The notes: generated by a model from the letters alone, not told the origin. A DNA stretch of 22,500 bases from Symbiodinium natans (GCA_905221605.1 CAJNDS010000001.1:40025-62524); one strand, 5' to 3'; counted from the first letter of the stretch, positions 1-9,356 are shown. Numbers and translations: made by a program.

Positions 1-395
1 CAGGCCAGGGGCTATCTTGGAAATCCAGAGTTTTTGCACCAGAGCCCCTTAGTAACCCACCTAAATGCGTAATCAGCGCAAGGATCATGTGGCATCTCCT
101 CTACGGACTCTTATCCTCTGGGCAGGCAGAAGCGCGCTGGTGGTAGCTTGGGTTCAGGGTTCGGTGCTTTCGTAGGTTGACCTTCCTGGGCCAATCAGTT
201 CATGTGCAAAGCCTTCGGAAGGAAGGAGCCAGGGCAGGCAGTATTGCAGTCATATACGTTCGGACATTCTCACATCGCTCTCCCTTTCTAGCGCTGCTAG
301 CTTCTCAGCAGACGTCCCATGTCAATGTCATCGCCCTGACTTGTTGACATAGCACAATTTCCCAGTGAGAATCCTTGGCAGGGATGATGGGTACT

Positions 396-600
396 TGTAA
401 GCGCTTGCATGCGCCTTCTCGGCAGCAGCAACGGTCCTAGGGTCCAACTGAGGTGTGAAGGGAGGTTTTAGAGGTGCTGGCAGGCCAGTTGGGGCGAGGG
501 TTGGTGGGAGATGGTGGGGAGGGGGGGGAATGAGACCAGATCCTGGTCTGCTTGTTCTAGACGCTCCTCGGCTGGAAGCCGAGGCGAATTTCCACTGCAT
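396..600 (+). repeat. Dispersed repeat, copy 1, with terminal hairpin
   Basis: This segment opens with TTGTAAGCGCTTGC and a CTCGGCAG motif and closes with GAAGCCGAGGCGAATTT. Both ends recur, diverged, at about 3485-3900. Near the 3' end, CCTCGGCT (566-573) and AGCCGAGG (577-584) form a perfect 8-bp stem with a 3-nt loop. The interior is G-rich. It could be a small non-autonomous element such as a MITE or introner-like sequence. No coding capacity is seen. Confidence 0.6.
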
Positions 601-1127
601 GATGTTTTCCACTTGGCCTTACACGGGGTCTCCTGGCTAGTAGGGAACGAAGGATGAGGCAGAGGAGTAGCCAGAATGGGAGTAGGTGGCGGGTAGGAGT
701 AGTCGTGCGGTAGGAGCTTCCTTTCCATCTGACTGGGAGGTTCTGCTGGCAACCTTGGCGCTGATGGTGCTGGCAGTGTACATCTCCGCATGCATAGGCC
801 TGCACATGTTCACATGTTGAGGCAGAAGTTTACACATTCCAAGCCCTGGAAACATTTTGTGGTCCCTCAGAGCTTTGCTGTGTAGTTGGCCCGTGGCGCG
901 TACCCACCCGTGTGGTGTTGGGTATGTTTGGGTTGGGGGAGGGGGGGGGGGGTGCCGGCAGGGGGGGGGATGACTAAAGCTTCCCAAGCTCTTGAGGTTC
1001 TTGGGCCTCACCGCCTCACCTGAACCCTACGGTTACCCTTTCCAGGTAATTTCGCCTCAAAGGCCACGGTTGCCCTGGCCTCTTCCCCAGGCCTCGCCCG
1101 AACCCAGGTTCCCGGACCTCACCCCTC

Positions 1128-1415
1128 GCGGACGAAAATGCGAACACCATCCATGCGCCAGCATCACAGCAACGCCAGACCGTGCAGAGGGTTTGTCGTT
1201 TAGGGACGAAAGCACGAACGTCTCCCACGGGCCAGCCTCGCGACACCCCGGGACCACGCAGAGGGTTGTCGTTCACGGACGAAAATGCGAACGCCTCCCA
1301 CACGCGCACGAAAATCAGAACGCCGCCCACGCGCCAGCGTCGTGACACCCCGGGAACACGCAGAGAGTTGTCGCTCGCTGACCTAAATGCGATCCCCTCC
1401 CACGCGCCAGTGGAA
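1128..1415 (+). repeat. Tandem repeat, about 74-bp unit, degenerate
   Basis: A GACGAAAATGCGAAC-like core recurs at about 1131, 1204 and 1278, with diverged copies near 1307 and 1380. Between the cores lie shared blocks, including CACCCCGGGA and ACGCAGAG followed by TTGTCG. Spacing is 73-74 nt apart from one short unit of about 29 nt. Open frames across it are by-products of the repeat and are not annotated as genes. Confidence 0.75.
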
Positions 1416-2028
1416 GTTTTGGGCACGTGCGGCGAGTCCCGCCAACCCTACCCCGTGCTTTAAGAGGAAATCCATGAAATCCATCACGCCATCCATCCAT
1501 GCATCATCCATCACGACATACATCCATCTAACGAAGACTCTTCCCGAAGACCACCTCCGCTGGAAAAACCCTCCGCTGCAGCCATGCTTTCGGGGAACAG
1601 GGAGTCGCTTACAACCTAGACTCACCCTCTCGGACCCTCCGAATTCGACCAAGTAGTGAACCAAGTAGTTTGAACAAAACAAGACACGTTTCAGGACGTA
1701 CGCAAGTACCACGCCTGCCAGTGTTTCAGACGTGTAAATCCTCAAAACGCACCACGGGGCGGACCGTGTAGTTGGGCCCGTGCCCTGCTTATGAGAGGTT
1801 CGGTTTCTGAACTCGAAACTACAAACCCTGACCCTAGAATTGCTTCCTCGGGGCCTGTCTCACGTCGGTCGATGATGCTGACGTTGTCGTCGGCTTTTCT
1901 CGGGGGGAGATAAACAAAAATGCAGCACCTGGCTGCCAACTGGCTGCCAACCATCGATATACCGGCAGATTCCTACGCCCAAAGAGGACAGAAGGTCCAG
2001 ACATCCCCAAAGCTTCTGAGCCTGAAAG

Positions 2029-2102
2029 GCGTCGAGCTCATCTCAAGGGATGCGGAGCTCCTGGCCAACGACTCCACCAGTGAGCTGCCTGGCAGCATGC
2101 TG
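2029..2102 (+). CDS. Gene A candidate exon, S5-to-pore linker
   Basis: The frame reads ELISRDAELLANDSTSEL and ends CTG before a GTCAGT donor, leaving phase 0. An acidic, polar segment like this is common after S5 in these channels. Its phase agrees with the next candidate exon. An internal CCA/GTGAGC site is an alternative donor. This rests on codon bias and phase only. Confidence 0.35.
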
Positions 2103-3590
2103 GTCAGTTTATCAGATTTTATCAGTGTGTTCACATGCTCTTGTCGCTGCCCTAAATGCCGCAAGTCCCTTGCTAGTGGAGGCACTGGTAGTTGGTTCGA
2201 ACACGTCCAGGGGCTCGGGCTGTGTGGTTGCTGCATGGACACTTGGGGTTTTCGAGAGCAGTGCTTGTTTCTTTGCTCTTCTTTGCGATGGAGAACCCGA
2301 CAGACCCTCCTCGTAAGAACCTTCCAATTTTCAGCAGCCCACCCCTGGACGGCAGGGTGGTGAGCGAAAGCTTTGGCAGCCTACGGCGCGCAATGCTGAC
2401 GGTCATCCAGTCGCTGGGACTTTGGCTAAACTTAGCCGTTGGGAGAGCTTAGGCCGTTCAACTTGTGGTTCAAGGGGGGGGGGGGGGGGTGGTTTTCTAA
2501 GCTTGGGCCTTAGGGTCTTAGGGGGGGTCTTTGTTTGGTGGGGGTGGGGGGGCGGGTTTCGGAACTTCGTGCAAGTCCAACCGGAAGCCTGTTTGAGCCT
2601 CGCTTCCTGCTGCAACATCTTCGGAATTTGGAGGGGATTTATGGGGTCCCCAGGTGCCAACAGGAGCTCTCAATGCACACGCCTCTTTGCCTCTTTCGGA
2701 GGTTCATTACCTTGGACTCCATCCATGAGAGCCCTGGATGCCGGTGATGGTGGGGGGGCAACAAGTCTTGCGGTATTTCAATTCCGATTAGAGGCGCTTG
2801 AGAGCTTAAGCTGTGTGGTGTGGGAGAGTTGGATAGAGTTGGACTTCCTTGTCTTGTCTTTTAGTGGAGCTGGGTTAGGTTGTTGCTTTCGATTCTGGTC
2901 AGCGGTCAGGCATGGGATGTCTCACTAGACCCCACGCCCTGTAACACTTGGTTAGCGGAAGGGCTTTGATGTTGAGCAGAGACACGATCTCGGGGTTTGG
3001 GGCATACCAGCCCAAAGAGTACAGTTCCACACTTCTGCACGCATACGGCGTTCCAGTAGGAATTTCAACAGGACGTTGCAACATCAAGAGCATCAACGAT
3101 TGCACCATAGTCCTTGCGTGGGTGGGTGGGTGGGGGGTGGGGGGGGGGGGGGGGGCGGGACTTCCGTGTTCTGGTGGCTGCAACAAGAACTCGGCATGGA
3201 GACTCCAGAAAGCCCAAACCAAAGAGTCATCGGGGCCACTTGTAATGTACTTTGCTACCTACAAACCTACAGAAATCTGACGGCCGCTAGTATCAAGGTA
3301 GTGTTGAGTCAGACATGCAGCTTGAAAGCCGTTAACTCATCTACACGTAGTTTTAAGGGCTGCAAATCATCATTGATTCTGACGGCCGTTCGTCGGCTGA
3401 TATTGCACCTGTTTGCAGGATAAGAAGCTGTAAAACAAATGCAAATGCAAGACGTGGATGGTTGCGCGATTACAAAGAGCTTAATTGTAAACGCTTGCGC
3501 GCGCCGCCTCGGCAGCCGGGCCGGCCCCAGGACAGGAAAGGAGGAAAGAGGGTTTCGCAAAAAAAGGGAGGAAGGGCAGCGGGGTTAAAA

Positions 3591-3677
<87 letters not shown>

Positions 3678-6600
3678 TTTGAGGCACTCCCCCTGTAGGA
3701 GCCACCGACAAGCGGGACCCTCCACGGCATCGGTTTTTGCAGCTCCTCCAAGGGATTGGGGGGGGTCCCACAGGGCGGGGGGGGGGGGTGGCGTCAGAAA
3801 ATTTGGCATGGGGGGAAGGGTTGGGTTAGGGGGAAGGAGGCCCGATCCGGGTCTGCTTGTTCCAGACGCTTCTCGGCAGGAAGCCGAGGCGAATTTGCCA
3901 CGCCGCCTCTCTACATGCAAAAATTGGGTCCATCAACCAGTTGTGGCTTCTAAACACATCTGGAAGTGGCACGAACACATCCCGAACAAATCTCAAAACA
4001 AGCGCACGCTCCTCTCGTCTTCTCGTTGCCTTCCGCAAGCTTAGGATCTACATTCCTCTGGTCGTGGCCAAGCCAACGCTGATTTTCTACTTCTTGGCGG
4101 TGCTTCTGATCCTCCCCATCACGCTCATGAACCTTGTGCGGCACCCGGGTCATGAGGGTTTTGACAGTGCTGCTTCCCACTCGCTCCCCATTTCCCCACA
4201 CTTGACTTTTGGGTCCTGCTGAGCATCTGAAACTCGTCGCACCTCACCAACAACAACAATAACACCCTAAGCCCTCTCGACCATGCCGCCCGGGATGACG
4301 AGGTTACAGCGGTTCTTGTCGAGAACTCTCTGACTCAGGTGCTCTGCGCGAATGTGCGCTCCAGGGTTCTTGGGGGGGGGAGGTCAAAGAAGGGAGGTTT
4401 TTAGTTGTTTTATGGCCGCTGCTTGGGATTTCGTGCAGATTCCTTTCGAGTTTGTATGCGGCCTAATCTGAGGATGTTGGTTTGTTGTCAGTTACCGGCT
4501 GCTTTTGCTAAGTGTCCCAAGATACAGTTTTGTCTCACCACGCCGCCATACTGAAAGAACGTACTGACCCTGTTCAGCTCGTGAGAGGCGCAGCAAGAGG
4601 CGGACTACGAAAACAAGGCGCGAGCCAAGCAACGGTTTCGAGCCGGAGCTGGTGCATCTCTGGGTTGCTTCAGGTGGTCAAGCTAGGATTTGCTTGGCTA
4701 CTGTACTGGAAACGCAGAACCTCCAGCTTTGAGAGCATTGTGCAGACGGTAGCGTGTTCTTTTGCTCTTCGGCACTCCTCCCAGCGCTGCAGTGAAGGCC
4801 TAAAGAGAGCACCTTGTAGCTTTTCAGACTCCTGAGTGCGGTAGTGGTTTTCAGCTCTTAGCCGCTTGGGCGAGTGCGAAGCCGCGAAAGCCTATAAGCT
4901 GCAAGGGCGTCGTAACCCAGAGACCCATGCAGAGGTCGGTTCAGGGTCTGCGAATCCCTCCTTGGTGGCTCAAAAACTTGTGGTTTCGTGTTAACTGCAG
5001 TACTCGTGGAGGGCTCGGAGTCTTAAAGCTTGTTTCTCAGCTTGCTCTCTGAAGAAGCCAGGCGAAATCAGAGGAGATGAAGAAGGCTGTGTTGCACCTT
5101 TTGGCATCTTGTCCGGAAGCTGCCCAACAGTGATGTTTGGTGGACATTCTGCAGTCCAAAACCTCCGCCAGTCAGTCCCTAGAAGCAGACCCATACCCCA
5201 AAGGCCAGGATTCCTGCGACTTTAACTGCTGGGGCCGCTAGGGCCGCTAGGGCTGCTGCACTTGATTCTTCTTGACGAGCATTAGCCAGTTGCTCTAAGA
5301 GAGGTAAGCATGTTGATCTTATTGGCCAGAATCTCGCGGGAGTCATCGTGGTACGTCAGTGTTTTGGGTGTCTTTATGCCAAATTCCCCCTCTCACCCCT
5401 CTCACCCCCTCCCCTTGTCGTCCCCACTTGAGAACCCCGCTTTTCTCGACATAAGACCTTGTGAACATGAAGTTTCTTTTGTTCTTTGTTCCATCTGTCA
5501 GGCTCCAAGGTCTCGGGCCCCTGAGTTGATTTGGGCCAAGCTTCTTGAGGCCTGAGGATTTGGGATCTCTGCACCCGACCCCGAGCCAAGTGAGGAAATC
5601 TTCAAGCAGCTGGACAACGACAAGGACAAGTACTGGCAAGAACTCGAGAACCAAATCACGTGCAGAGTGTGCGTGTGTGTGTAGTGTGTGAGTGTGTAGT
5701 GTGTAGTGTGTGTGGTGTGTGTTGTGTGTAGTGTGTGTAGTGTGTGTAGTGTGTGTAGTGTGTGTAGTGTGTGTAGTGCGTGTAGGGTGTGTAGTGCGTG
5801 TAGTGTGTGTAGTGTGTGTAGTGTGTGTAGTGTTTTGTGTGTATGTGTAGCGTGTGCAGTGTGTGTAGTGTTTGTAGTGTGTACACGCGCGGGCGCTTGT
5901 GCGTGAGCGCGTTCACACGCGCGCACGCGAAAAAACGCGTGTGCTTGAGCGCTTTCGCGCATGCTCGTGCGTGTGTGCGCGGCGTGTGCGTGCGTGCGTG
6001 CGTGCGTATGCGTGCGTGTGCGTTTGCGTTTGTATAAGTGACGTTATTGCCCGTTTGCGTGTTGACTTTTCACATGAAAATGATGAACCTCTGTTTTATG
6101 CTGCGGACTGCCGTCTTCCTTCGGGGCGCTCAGCATTCCCTTTCTCTGGAGCAAATGTACCCGAAAGATGAGCAGCCAGTCGCAGAATTTTGGATACATC
6201 GCCCTGCAGGCATTCTTCACCCTGCAACCTGGACACCCTTAGCCCTTAAATTGTCAGATGCCATAAGGCCCTGTACGGCGCTCAGCATGGCTCGACCAAA
6301 TCCCCAACACCGCTGAGCCGCAGAAGACCCACACTACCCAAGTAGCCACGAGCACTGCCAACCCCCAAAGCCGGGGAGTCGGGGAGGACGGCGGCCTCTC
6401 GCGGAAGGAGTTGAGCTCACTGCCCGCGCCTGGATCGGAAGTCGGGGCTTGCTTTGACGGTTGCAGAGGCTATCACTTTTTGCAGATGAGGATGTTAGAA
6501 TTTGGCTTTCGGAGTTGGCAGGGTTGATATGTCGTCATCGCCGGCAGTGATGCAATCTCTGTCTCGATACGGAGCATGGGTAGCTTCGGCAAGACATCCC

Positions 6601-8163
6601 TGCAACGATTCGACGAACGCGTTGAGGAAGAGCTTGTCCCCAGGCAAAGACTTGGACCTTCACCTAGGTCACTACTGGCAGGACTGGGTAAGCAGATCTG
6701 AGACCTTCTGCGTATATTCTGGTATTCTGAACGCAGCTAGACTCGGCTCTTGAATGTGCAGCTGAGGAATCCCTGATTCCGCACGACTTGCTCGAGGCGC
6801 TGTGTGTGGACAATCTCGCAACTCTGCACAGACCTTCCGGTTGCTTTCAGGGTTGGGTTGAGTCCTGCGGCTGAAGGGATCTGAAGGGTTCGAGGTCATC
6901 AAACACTCCAGAAAAGCCCAACAAAAGAGGGGCCCAACCTTGTATGGTGTTGGGTTCCCGTGGCTCATTCTGTCGGTACGCCCGCATTGCTGCATGTCAA
7001 GATGAGCTGCCGACACGCCGAGCCCGAATGTCTACCCTTAACCAATCAGAAGCCCTAACCTTCCGAAAGCAAGAGTATGAATCCCCAAGCCCTCTAAGGA
7101 AAGGGCAAAGCAACAACAAGATACAAGAACAGGGTCGGGACACGCCCGGCCCAGGTCGAACTCTTTGACCTGCTGGACGTGGACCAGACAGGTACCAAAC
7201 CTGAGTCTAACCCAAAACCCGAGCTGCTGCAGTTTAAGGCATTATTCGGAATTTGAGGTATAAGGGCATTAGGGGTACTGGAGAATAAGGGCGTTCGTGC
7301 AGTTCGGGGGAATGGGGGTTATGATTGGGTAGGGGGACCCTAAAGCCTGTCAACGCCTTGAACCCCTGAGTCCCATTGGAGTCCCGTGCGGCGATGCTGT
7401 CGAACATGAGCTAATTTGCTCACTGGCATCTCCGTTGGTCGCTTCAACACAAAAGCTTCTTCGATGTGCTGGCGCAACATTCTTGTCAGCTGGCAGTGCG
7501 CATTCAAGCATGTGAAGTCCATGCTTGCGAGGCACGCTTGACAAGGACGAGTTCGTAGATGGAGTCCTGCACATCATCGTGCGCGATGTTCCAGTGGAGC
7601 CTGGGCTTTCGATCATTTCACGGCCCCAAGCCGTCCTGACGCTCAGGGCTCTCCCCTAAGTCCGGCGTGCCTATGTAAGAGCATGGCTGGCGCCCGAAAT
7701 TGTGTAAGGCGAGTGCCCCGCATCTCTCGACATTACATTACGTTACCTGGCAAGTTGTGAGTGTATGGCCCAAGTGCCAAGGAGACGATGAGAATGATGA
7801 GCATGCTGCAGTCGTTGCAACAAAATCTCTCTTCTCTCAGAGAGATGTGCCTTGGTACGAGACTCCCAAGACCCCTCCGGTTCGCTTGATGATGGCTTAG
7901 ATGGGCAGTTATGTGCCAAACCGCTTAGGCCCATGGTAGGCCCCCTAACGCAGCCTCAAGACTCTGAGTCAACCTGGTCGATAAAGCTTGAGTTTGATGT
8001 GTCATCTCCGTGCGCGGACCAAGACGCGCTGCCCCAGCGAACCTCTAACCTTTCTTCCCTACGATGCTCCTACCCTAAAGCAGGCAAACGTGTTGTTGCA
8101 AACCGCCCAAGGCAACGGCTGCTGATGCTGAGGAGTTCGGGCGAAGACACCAGTGTCCTGTAG
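2029..8163 (+). CDS. Gene A: voltage-gated-type cation channel with EF-hand (multi-exon, 5' incomplete)
   Basis: This is the span of a spliced gene. Recognised exons lie at 2335-2437, 4040-4135, 4303-4338, 4588-4634, 5591-5659, 6548-6635, 7155-7191, 7532-7596, 7782-7854 and 8084-8163. Less certain ones are at 2029-2102 and 2257-2312. The order pore helix, S6, charged linker, EF-hand, helical tail is that of the EF-hand-bearing voltage-gated cation channels that are abundant in dinoflagellates. Across the S6 splice the residues read MNLVTAVLVENSLTQ, a family signature. The EF-hand loop has D at 1 and 3, T at 5, G at 6, D at 9 and E at 12, so it should bind Ca2+. The protein would sit in a membrane with the EF-hand in the cytosol. 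S1-S4 with its arginines was not found. Family placement is confident; ion selectivity is not readable. Confidence 0.85.
2257..2312 (+). CDS. Gene A candidate exon before the pore helix
   Basis: It ends at a consensus GTAAGA donor (2313). In the frame that matches the pore exon it reads SSACFFALLCDGEPDRPS. Another frame gives LVSLLFFAMENPTDPP, which looks like the end of a membrane helix but does not match the next exon in phase. The donor is good, the frame is uncertain. Confidence 0.4.
2335..2437 (+). CDS. Gene A exon: pore helix (P-loop)
   Basis: After a TTTTCAG acceptor the frame reads PPLDGRVVSESFGSLRRAML followed by TVIQSLGLW. The pattern FGS-x-x-x-AML-T-x-x-Q is the pore helix of voltage-gated cation channels. 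The 3' edge is uncertain. A GT donor at 2438 gives phase 0 and suits the pyrimidine-rich acceptor at 4038-4039. A GC donor at 2425 would fit the later acceptor at 4043-4044. The acidic residue usual at the selectivity position in Na+/Ca2+ relatives is not visible after the helix in either version. Confidence 0.7.
3112..3159 (+). repeat. G-rich low-complexity tract
   Basis: GGGT units grade into an almost pure run of G, inside the pore-S6 intron. It could form a G-quadruplex on the plus (sense) strand. Its exact length may be affected by assembly. Confidence 0.8.
3485..3905 (+). repeat. Dispersed repeat, copy 2, expanded by poly-G
   Basis: The left end (TTGTAAACGCTTGC, CCTCGGCAG) and right end (GTCTGCTTGTTCCAGACGCT through GCCGAGGCGAATTTG) match copy 1 at 396-600. 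The hairpin is kept in shorter form: CTCGGC at 3872-3877 pairs with GCCGAG at 3883-3888. This copy is about twice as long as copy 1, mostly because of the G-tract inside it. It lies within the pore-S6 intron. Confidence 0.6.
3591..3675 (+). repeat. Extreme poly-G tract, G49-T-G35
   Basis: Eighty-five positions are all G except for a T at 3640. It lies inside repeat copy 2. Frames through it give only poly-Gly or poly-Pro and are not genes. The length is likely unstable in the genome and uncertain in the assembly. Confidence 0.95.
4040..4135 (+). CDS. Gene A exon: S6 transmembrane helix
   Basis: The frame reads LRIYIPLVVAKPTLIFYFLA and then VLLILPITLMNL before a GTGCGG donor at 4136. This is the sixth transmembrane segment of a voltage-gated channel domain, with the IY-x-PLV-x-x-KP entry and the LMNL exit typical of dinoflagellate members. 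Third positions are nearly all G or C. The acceptor follows a CT-rich tract. An alternative acceptor at 4044 would start the exon at 4045. Confidence 0.88.
4303..4338 (+). CDS. Gene A exon: cytoplasmic end of S6
   Basis: This 36-nt exon reads VTAVLVENSLTQ. Placed after the previous exon it rebuilds MNLVTAVLVE, a signature that relatives carry without a break. The acceptor is GACGAG and the donor CAG/GTGCTC. Both edges are phase 0. Confidence 0.88.
4588..4634 (+). CDS. Gene A exon: charged helix after S6
   Basis: It reads AQQEADYENKARAKQ plus two bases (CG) before a GTTTCG donor. A highly charged helix rich in A, Q, E and K follows S6 in this family. The leftover CG joins the first base of the next exon to give an Arg codon, so the frame is kept. 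Confidence 0.75.
4635..5590 (+). other. Gene A intron, nothing certain
   Basis: A frame from about 4997 stays open for some 70 codons but has no clear codon bias or recognisable motif. A small repeat of GGGCCGCTA occurs three times near 5231-5258. The intron ends before ACCCCGAGCCAAG at 5590. Confidence 0.45.
5591..5659 (+). CDS. Gene A exon: helical linker with degenerate EF-like loop
   Basis: The frame reads EEIFKQLDNDKDKYWQELEN followed by QI. FKQLDNDKD looks like the entering helix and first half of an EF-hand, but the loop is broken by YW and lacks Gly at position 6. A GT at 5630-5631 is an alternative donor that would split the loop, as happens in the next EF-hand. With the donor at 5660 the phase matches the exon at 6548. 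Confidence 0.7.
5667..5880 (+). repeat. TGTGTAGTG microsatellite
   Basis: About 20 copies of a TGTG(TG)TAG unit, mostly 9 nt long, begin a few bases after the preceding exon. Frames through it give only Cys-Ser-Val or His-Thr-Leu repeats and are not genes. Confidence 0.95.
5881..6036 (+). repeat. Alternating purine-pyrimidine GC/GTGC tract
   Basis: Long stretches of GCGTGCGTGCGTGC and GTGCGCG directly follow the TG-rich microsatellite. Strict purine-pyrimidine alternation favours left-handed Z-DNA. It lies in an intron of the channel gene. Confidence 0.8.
6548..6635 (+). CDS. Gene A exon: linker before the EF-hand
   Basis: With one leading base, the frame reads DAISVSIRSMGSFGKTSLQR and then FDERVEEEL, ending at GAGCTT/GTCCCC. 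The leading T completes a codon with the AC left by the previous exon, and the end is phase 0 as the next exon needs. It supplies a basic patch followed by an acidic helix leading into the EF-hand. A GTAAGC at 6680 is a stronger donor but leaves the wrong phase. Confidence 0.5.
7155..7191 (+). CDS. Gene A exon: EF-hand, entering helix and first half of loop
   Basis: It reads VELFDLLDVDQT plus one G, between CGGCCCAG and a GTACCA donor. ELFDLLD is the entering helix and DVDQTG gives loop positions 1-6 (D1, D3, T5, G6). The leftover G pairs with GC of the next exon to make Gly at loop position 6. Confidence 0.88.
7532..7596 (+). CDS. Gene A exon: EF-hand, second half of loop and exiting helix
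   Basis: It reads TLDKDEFVDGVLHIIVRDVP followed by V. D at loop position 9 and E at 12 complete a canonical Ca2+ site. The helix after it matches the DEFVDGVLH-x-x-x-x-DVP-x-ET pattern of dinoflagellate channels. The exon probably ends GTG before a GA-type donor (GAGCCT, 7597), because this restores VPVET with the next exon. A GT donor at 7594 would drop the Val. Confidence 0.88.
7782..7854 (+). CDS. Gene A exon: helical tail after the EF-hand
   Basis: It reads ETMRMMSMLQSLQQNLSSLR followed by EMCL and one G, ending at a GTACGA donor. The heptad-like spacing of M and L suggests a coiled coil or amphipathic helix, such as one used for subunit contact. The start after GCCAAG keeps the frame set by the EF-hand exon. 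Confidence 0.75.
8084..8163 (+). CDS. Gene A probable last exon with TAG stop
   Basis: After CTAAAGCAG the frame set by the previous exon reads GKRVVANRPRQRLLMLRSSG and then EDTSVL before TAG (8161-8163). It is a basic tail that ends in a hydrophobic residue. The acceptor could also be AAAG at 8080. It is the least certain of the tail exons, since another frame from 8081 also stays open briefly. Confidence 0.5.
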
Positions 8164-9356
8164 AGCCTAAAGAACGGCCTTGTCGGCTCGCCGCTTTATG
8201 GGAGATTGCATGGCTTCATGGCACAAGCCCCCATATCCTCAAACCGCAAGGATCCCAAGGATTCCAGGGGCTGGAGCCGCGTAGCCCCAAAGCTCAAGAC
8301 CCCAAATCCTTACAGCGCATCTGTCAAGCTTGACAAAGAGGAGGCAGTTCGGCGGTTTGTAGTTTCACCTCGCTTGTGCATGAGTGGGCAATCGAGTGCC
8401 ATAAGGACGCCCTCTAGTGATTTGGTCCTTGAATCAGGTTTCGGATTTTGGGTGCGACAGAAAATAGGCCCTTGTATTCACCACGTTGCACTCTGTTTGG
8501 TAGTCAGCTGAAAGAACAGACAACGTATGCGAAGTATGTAAATACGTGCAAAGTATGATGTATGTTCTATCAGGATAAGAATAACCTGGGAATTCCACTA
8601 TAGGCTTAGTCTGACGTGCACGTCTTCGGCGGAATGCAAACAGATCTGAATTCGGTTCGAAGATGGGTATGAAGGTATGCAAGAACATACATGTCTGTGT
8701 ATTCGATGTTGGACCTTGAATGCTGATGAGACGCAAACAAGAGCTTTATTTGCTTCCAAGAAGGCGTTCAGACACAGATTTGATCAGGGGCTCCTAGAAG
8801 GTGGGCCGGGCCGGGCCTGTCCATAAGACCAGATCCTGCCGTCTTGTTACTGCGAGTAGTATGCCAATTGCTCCAAGTGCACAACATCAGCAGATGCCTT
8901 CTTTCAGCAACAGGAGGCCCCAAAGGGATCCTCTCTTCAGACACACCACTCCTTTGACCGAGTCAGCGAAGACAGCCCTCGGTCGGTGCAAGGGACACAA
9001 ACGTTGGAGGCTTGGTTCTTGGGGTACATTCCTGGGGTTGAACTTGGAGTTTCCTTGACACCTGCCCTGTGTTCCAGCACCGCTCGAAGGGTCCGACCGG
9101 CAGAGACCCCCTGGCATCGCTGTGATGTGTTCTGCTCTTGCAGCCACGTGCACAAGGAGGAAAAGCATGGAAGTGAGGCTGCACGCAGGACGTTTTGCGT
9201 TTGCTTGGGGTTAGTAGGCGGCTTGGGGTTCTGCGGACCCCGGTGCGTGGTGCATGGGGCATCCAGCGTTCTCGGCTTAGGTGTACTGCTTCAGGCCCAT
9301 GAGCCGTAAGAATCCGACGACGCAGGAAAGGGTCTAGCGGCCCTTTCGAACTGCCC
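8164..9356. other. Likely spacer between genes A and B
   Basis: I see no exon with clear codon bias and phase-consistent edges in this 1.2 kb. AT content is higher near 8515-8760. A short open stretch near 9143-9190 after CTTGCAG has no recognisable content. Dinoflagellates lack canonical promoters and poly(A) signals, so neither can be placed. Confidence 0.4.

Larger units (their letters stand above)
1..2028. other. Gene-poor 5' stretch, no convincing exon
   Basis: I found no segment here with the strong third-position GC bias and good splice sites seen further on. The stretch holds one copy of a dispersed repeat (about 396-600), G-runs near 937-969 and a tandem repeat (about 1128-1415). 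A pyrimidine-rich acceptor-like site sits near 284-296, but the frames after it close quickly. The stretch is probably an intron or upstream part of channel gene A, whose S1-S4 exons must lie here unrecognised or before the window. Confidence 0.5.
2438..4039 (+). other. Large intron of gene A with G-runs and repeat copy 2
   Basis: No coding-like segment was found in this 1.6 kb between the pore helix and S6. It contains poly-G runs at 2474-2489, about 3112-3159 and 3591-3675, and the second dispersed repeat copy. It ends in a strong pyrimidine tract (about 4010-4036) before AG at 4038-4039. Confidence 0.55.

Noticed and set aside
1016-1463. Several overlapping open frames over 90 codons on both strands
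   Set aside because: They are caused by the roughly 74-bp GC-rich tandem repeat.
2189-2202. GGTTCGAA, resembling a tRNA B box
   Set aside because: No matching acceptor stem, A box or cloverleaf could be found around it. The same is true of the GGTTCGAA near 8655.
3462-3920. Poly-Pro and poly-Gly open frames
   Set aside because: They come from the G49-T-G35 tract. The flanks match a dispersed repeat rather than a gene.
5498-5962. Long open frames of His-Thr-Leu and Cys-Ser-Val repeats
   Set aside because: They are translations of the TGTGTAGTG microsatellite, with no evidence of coding.
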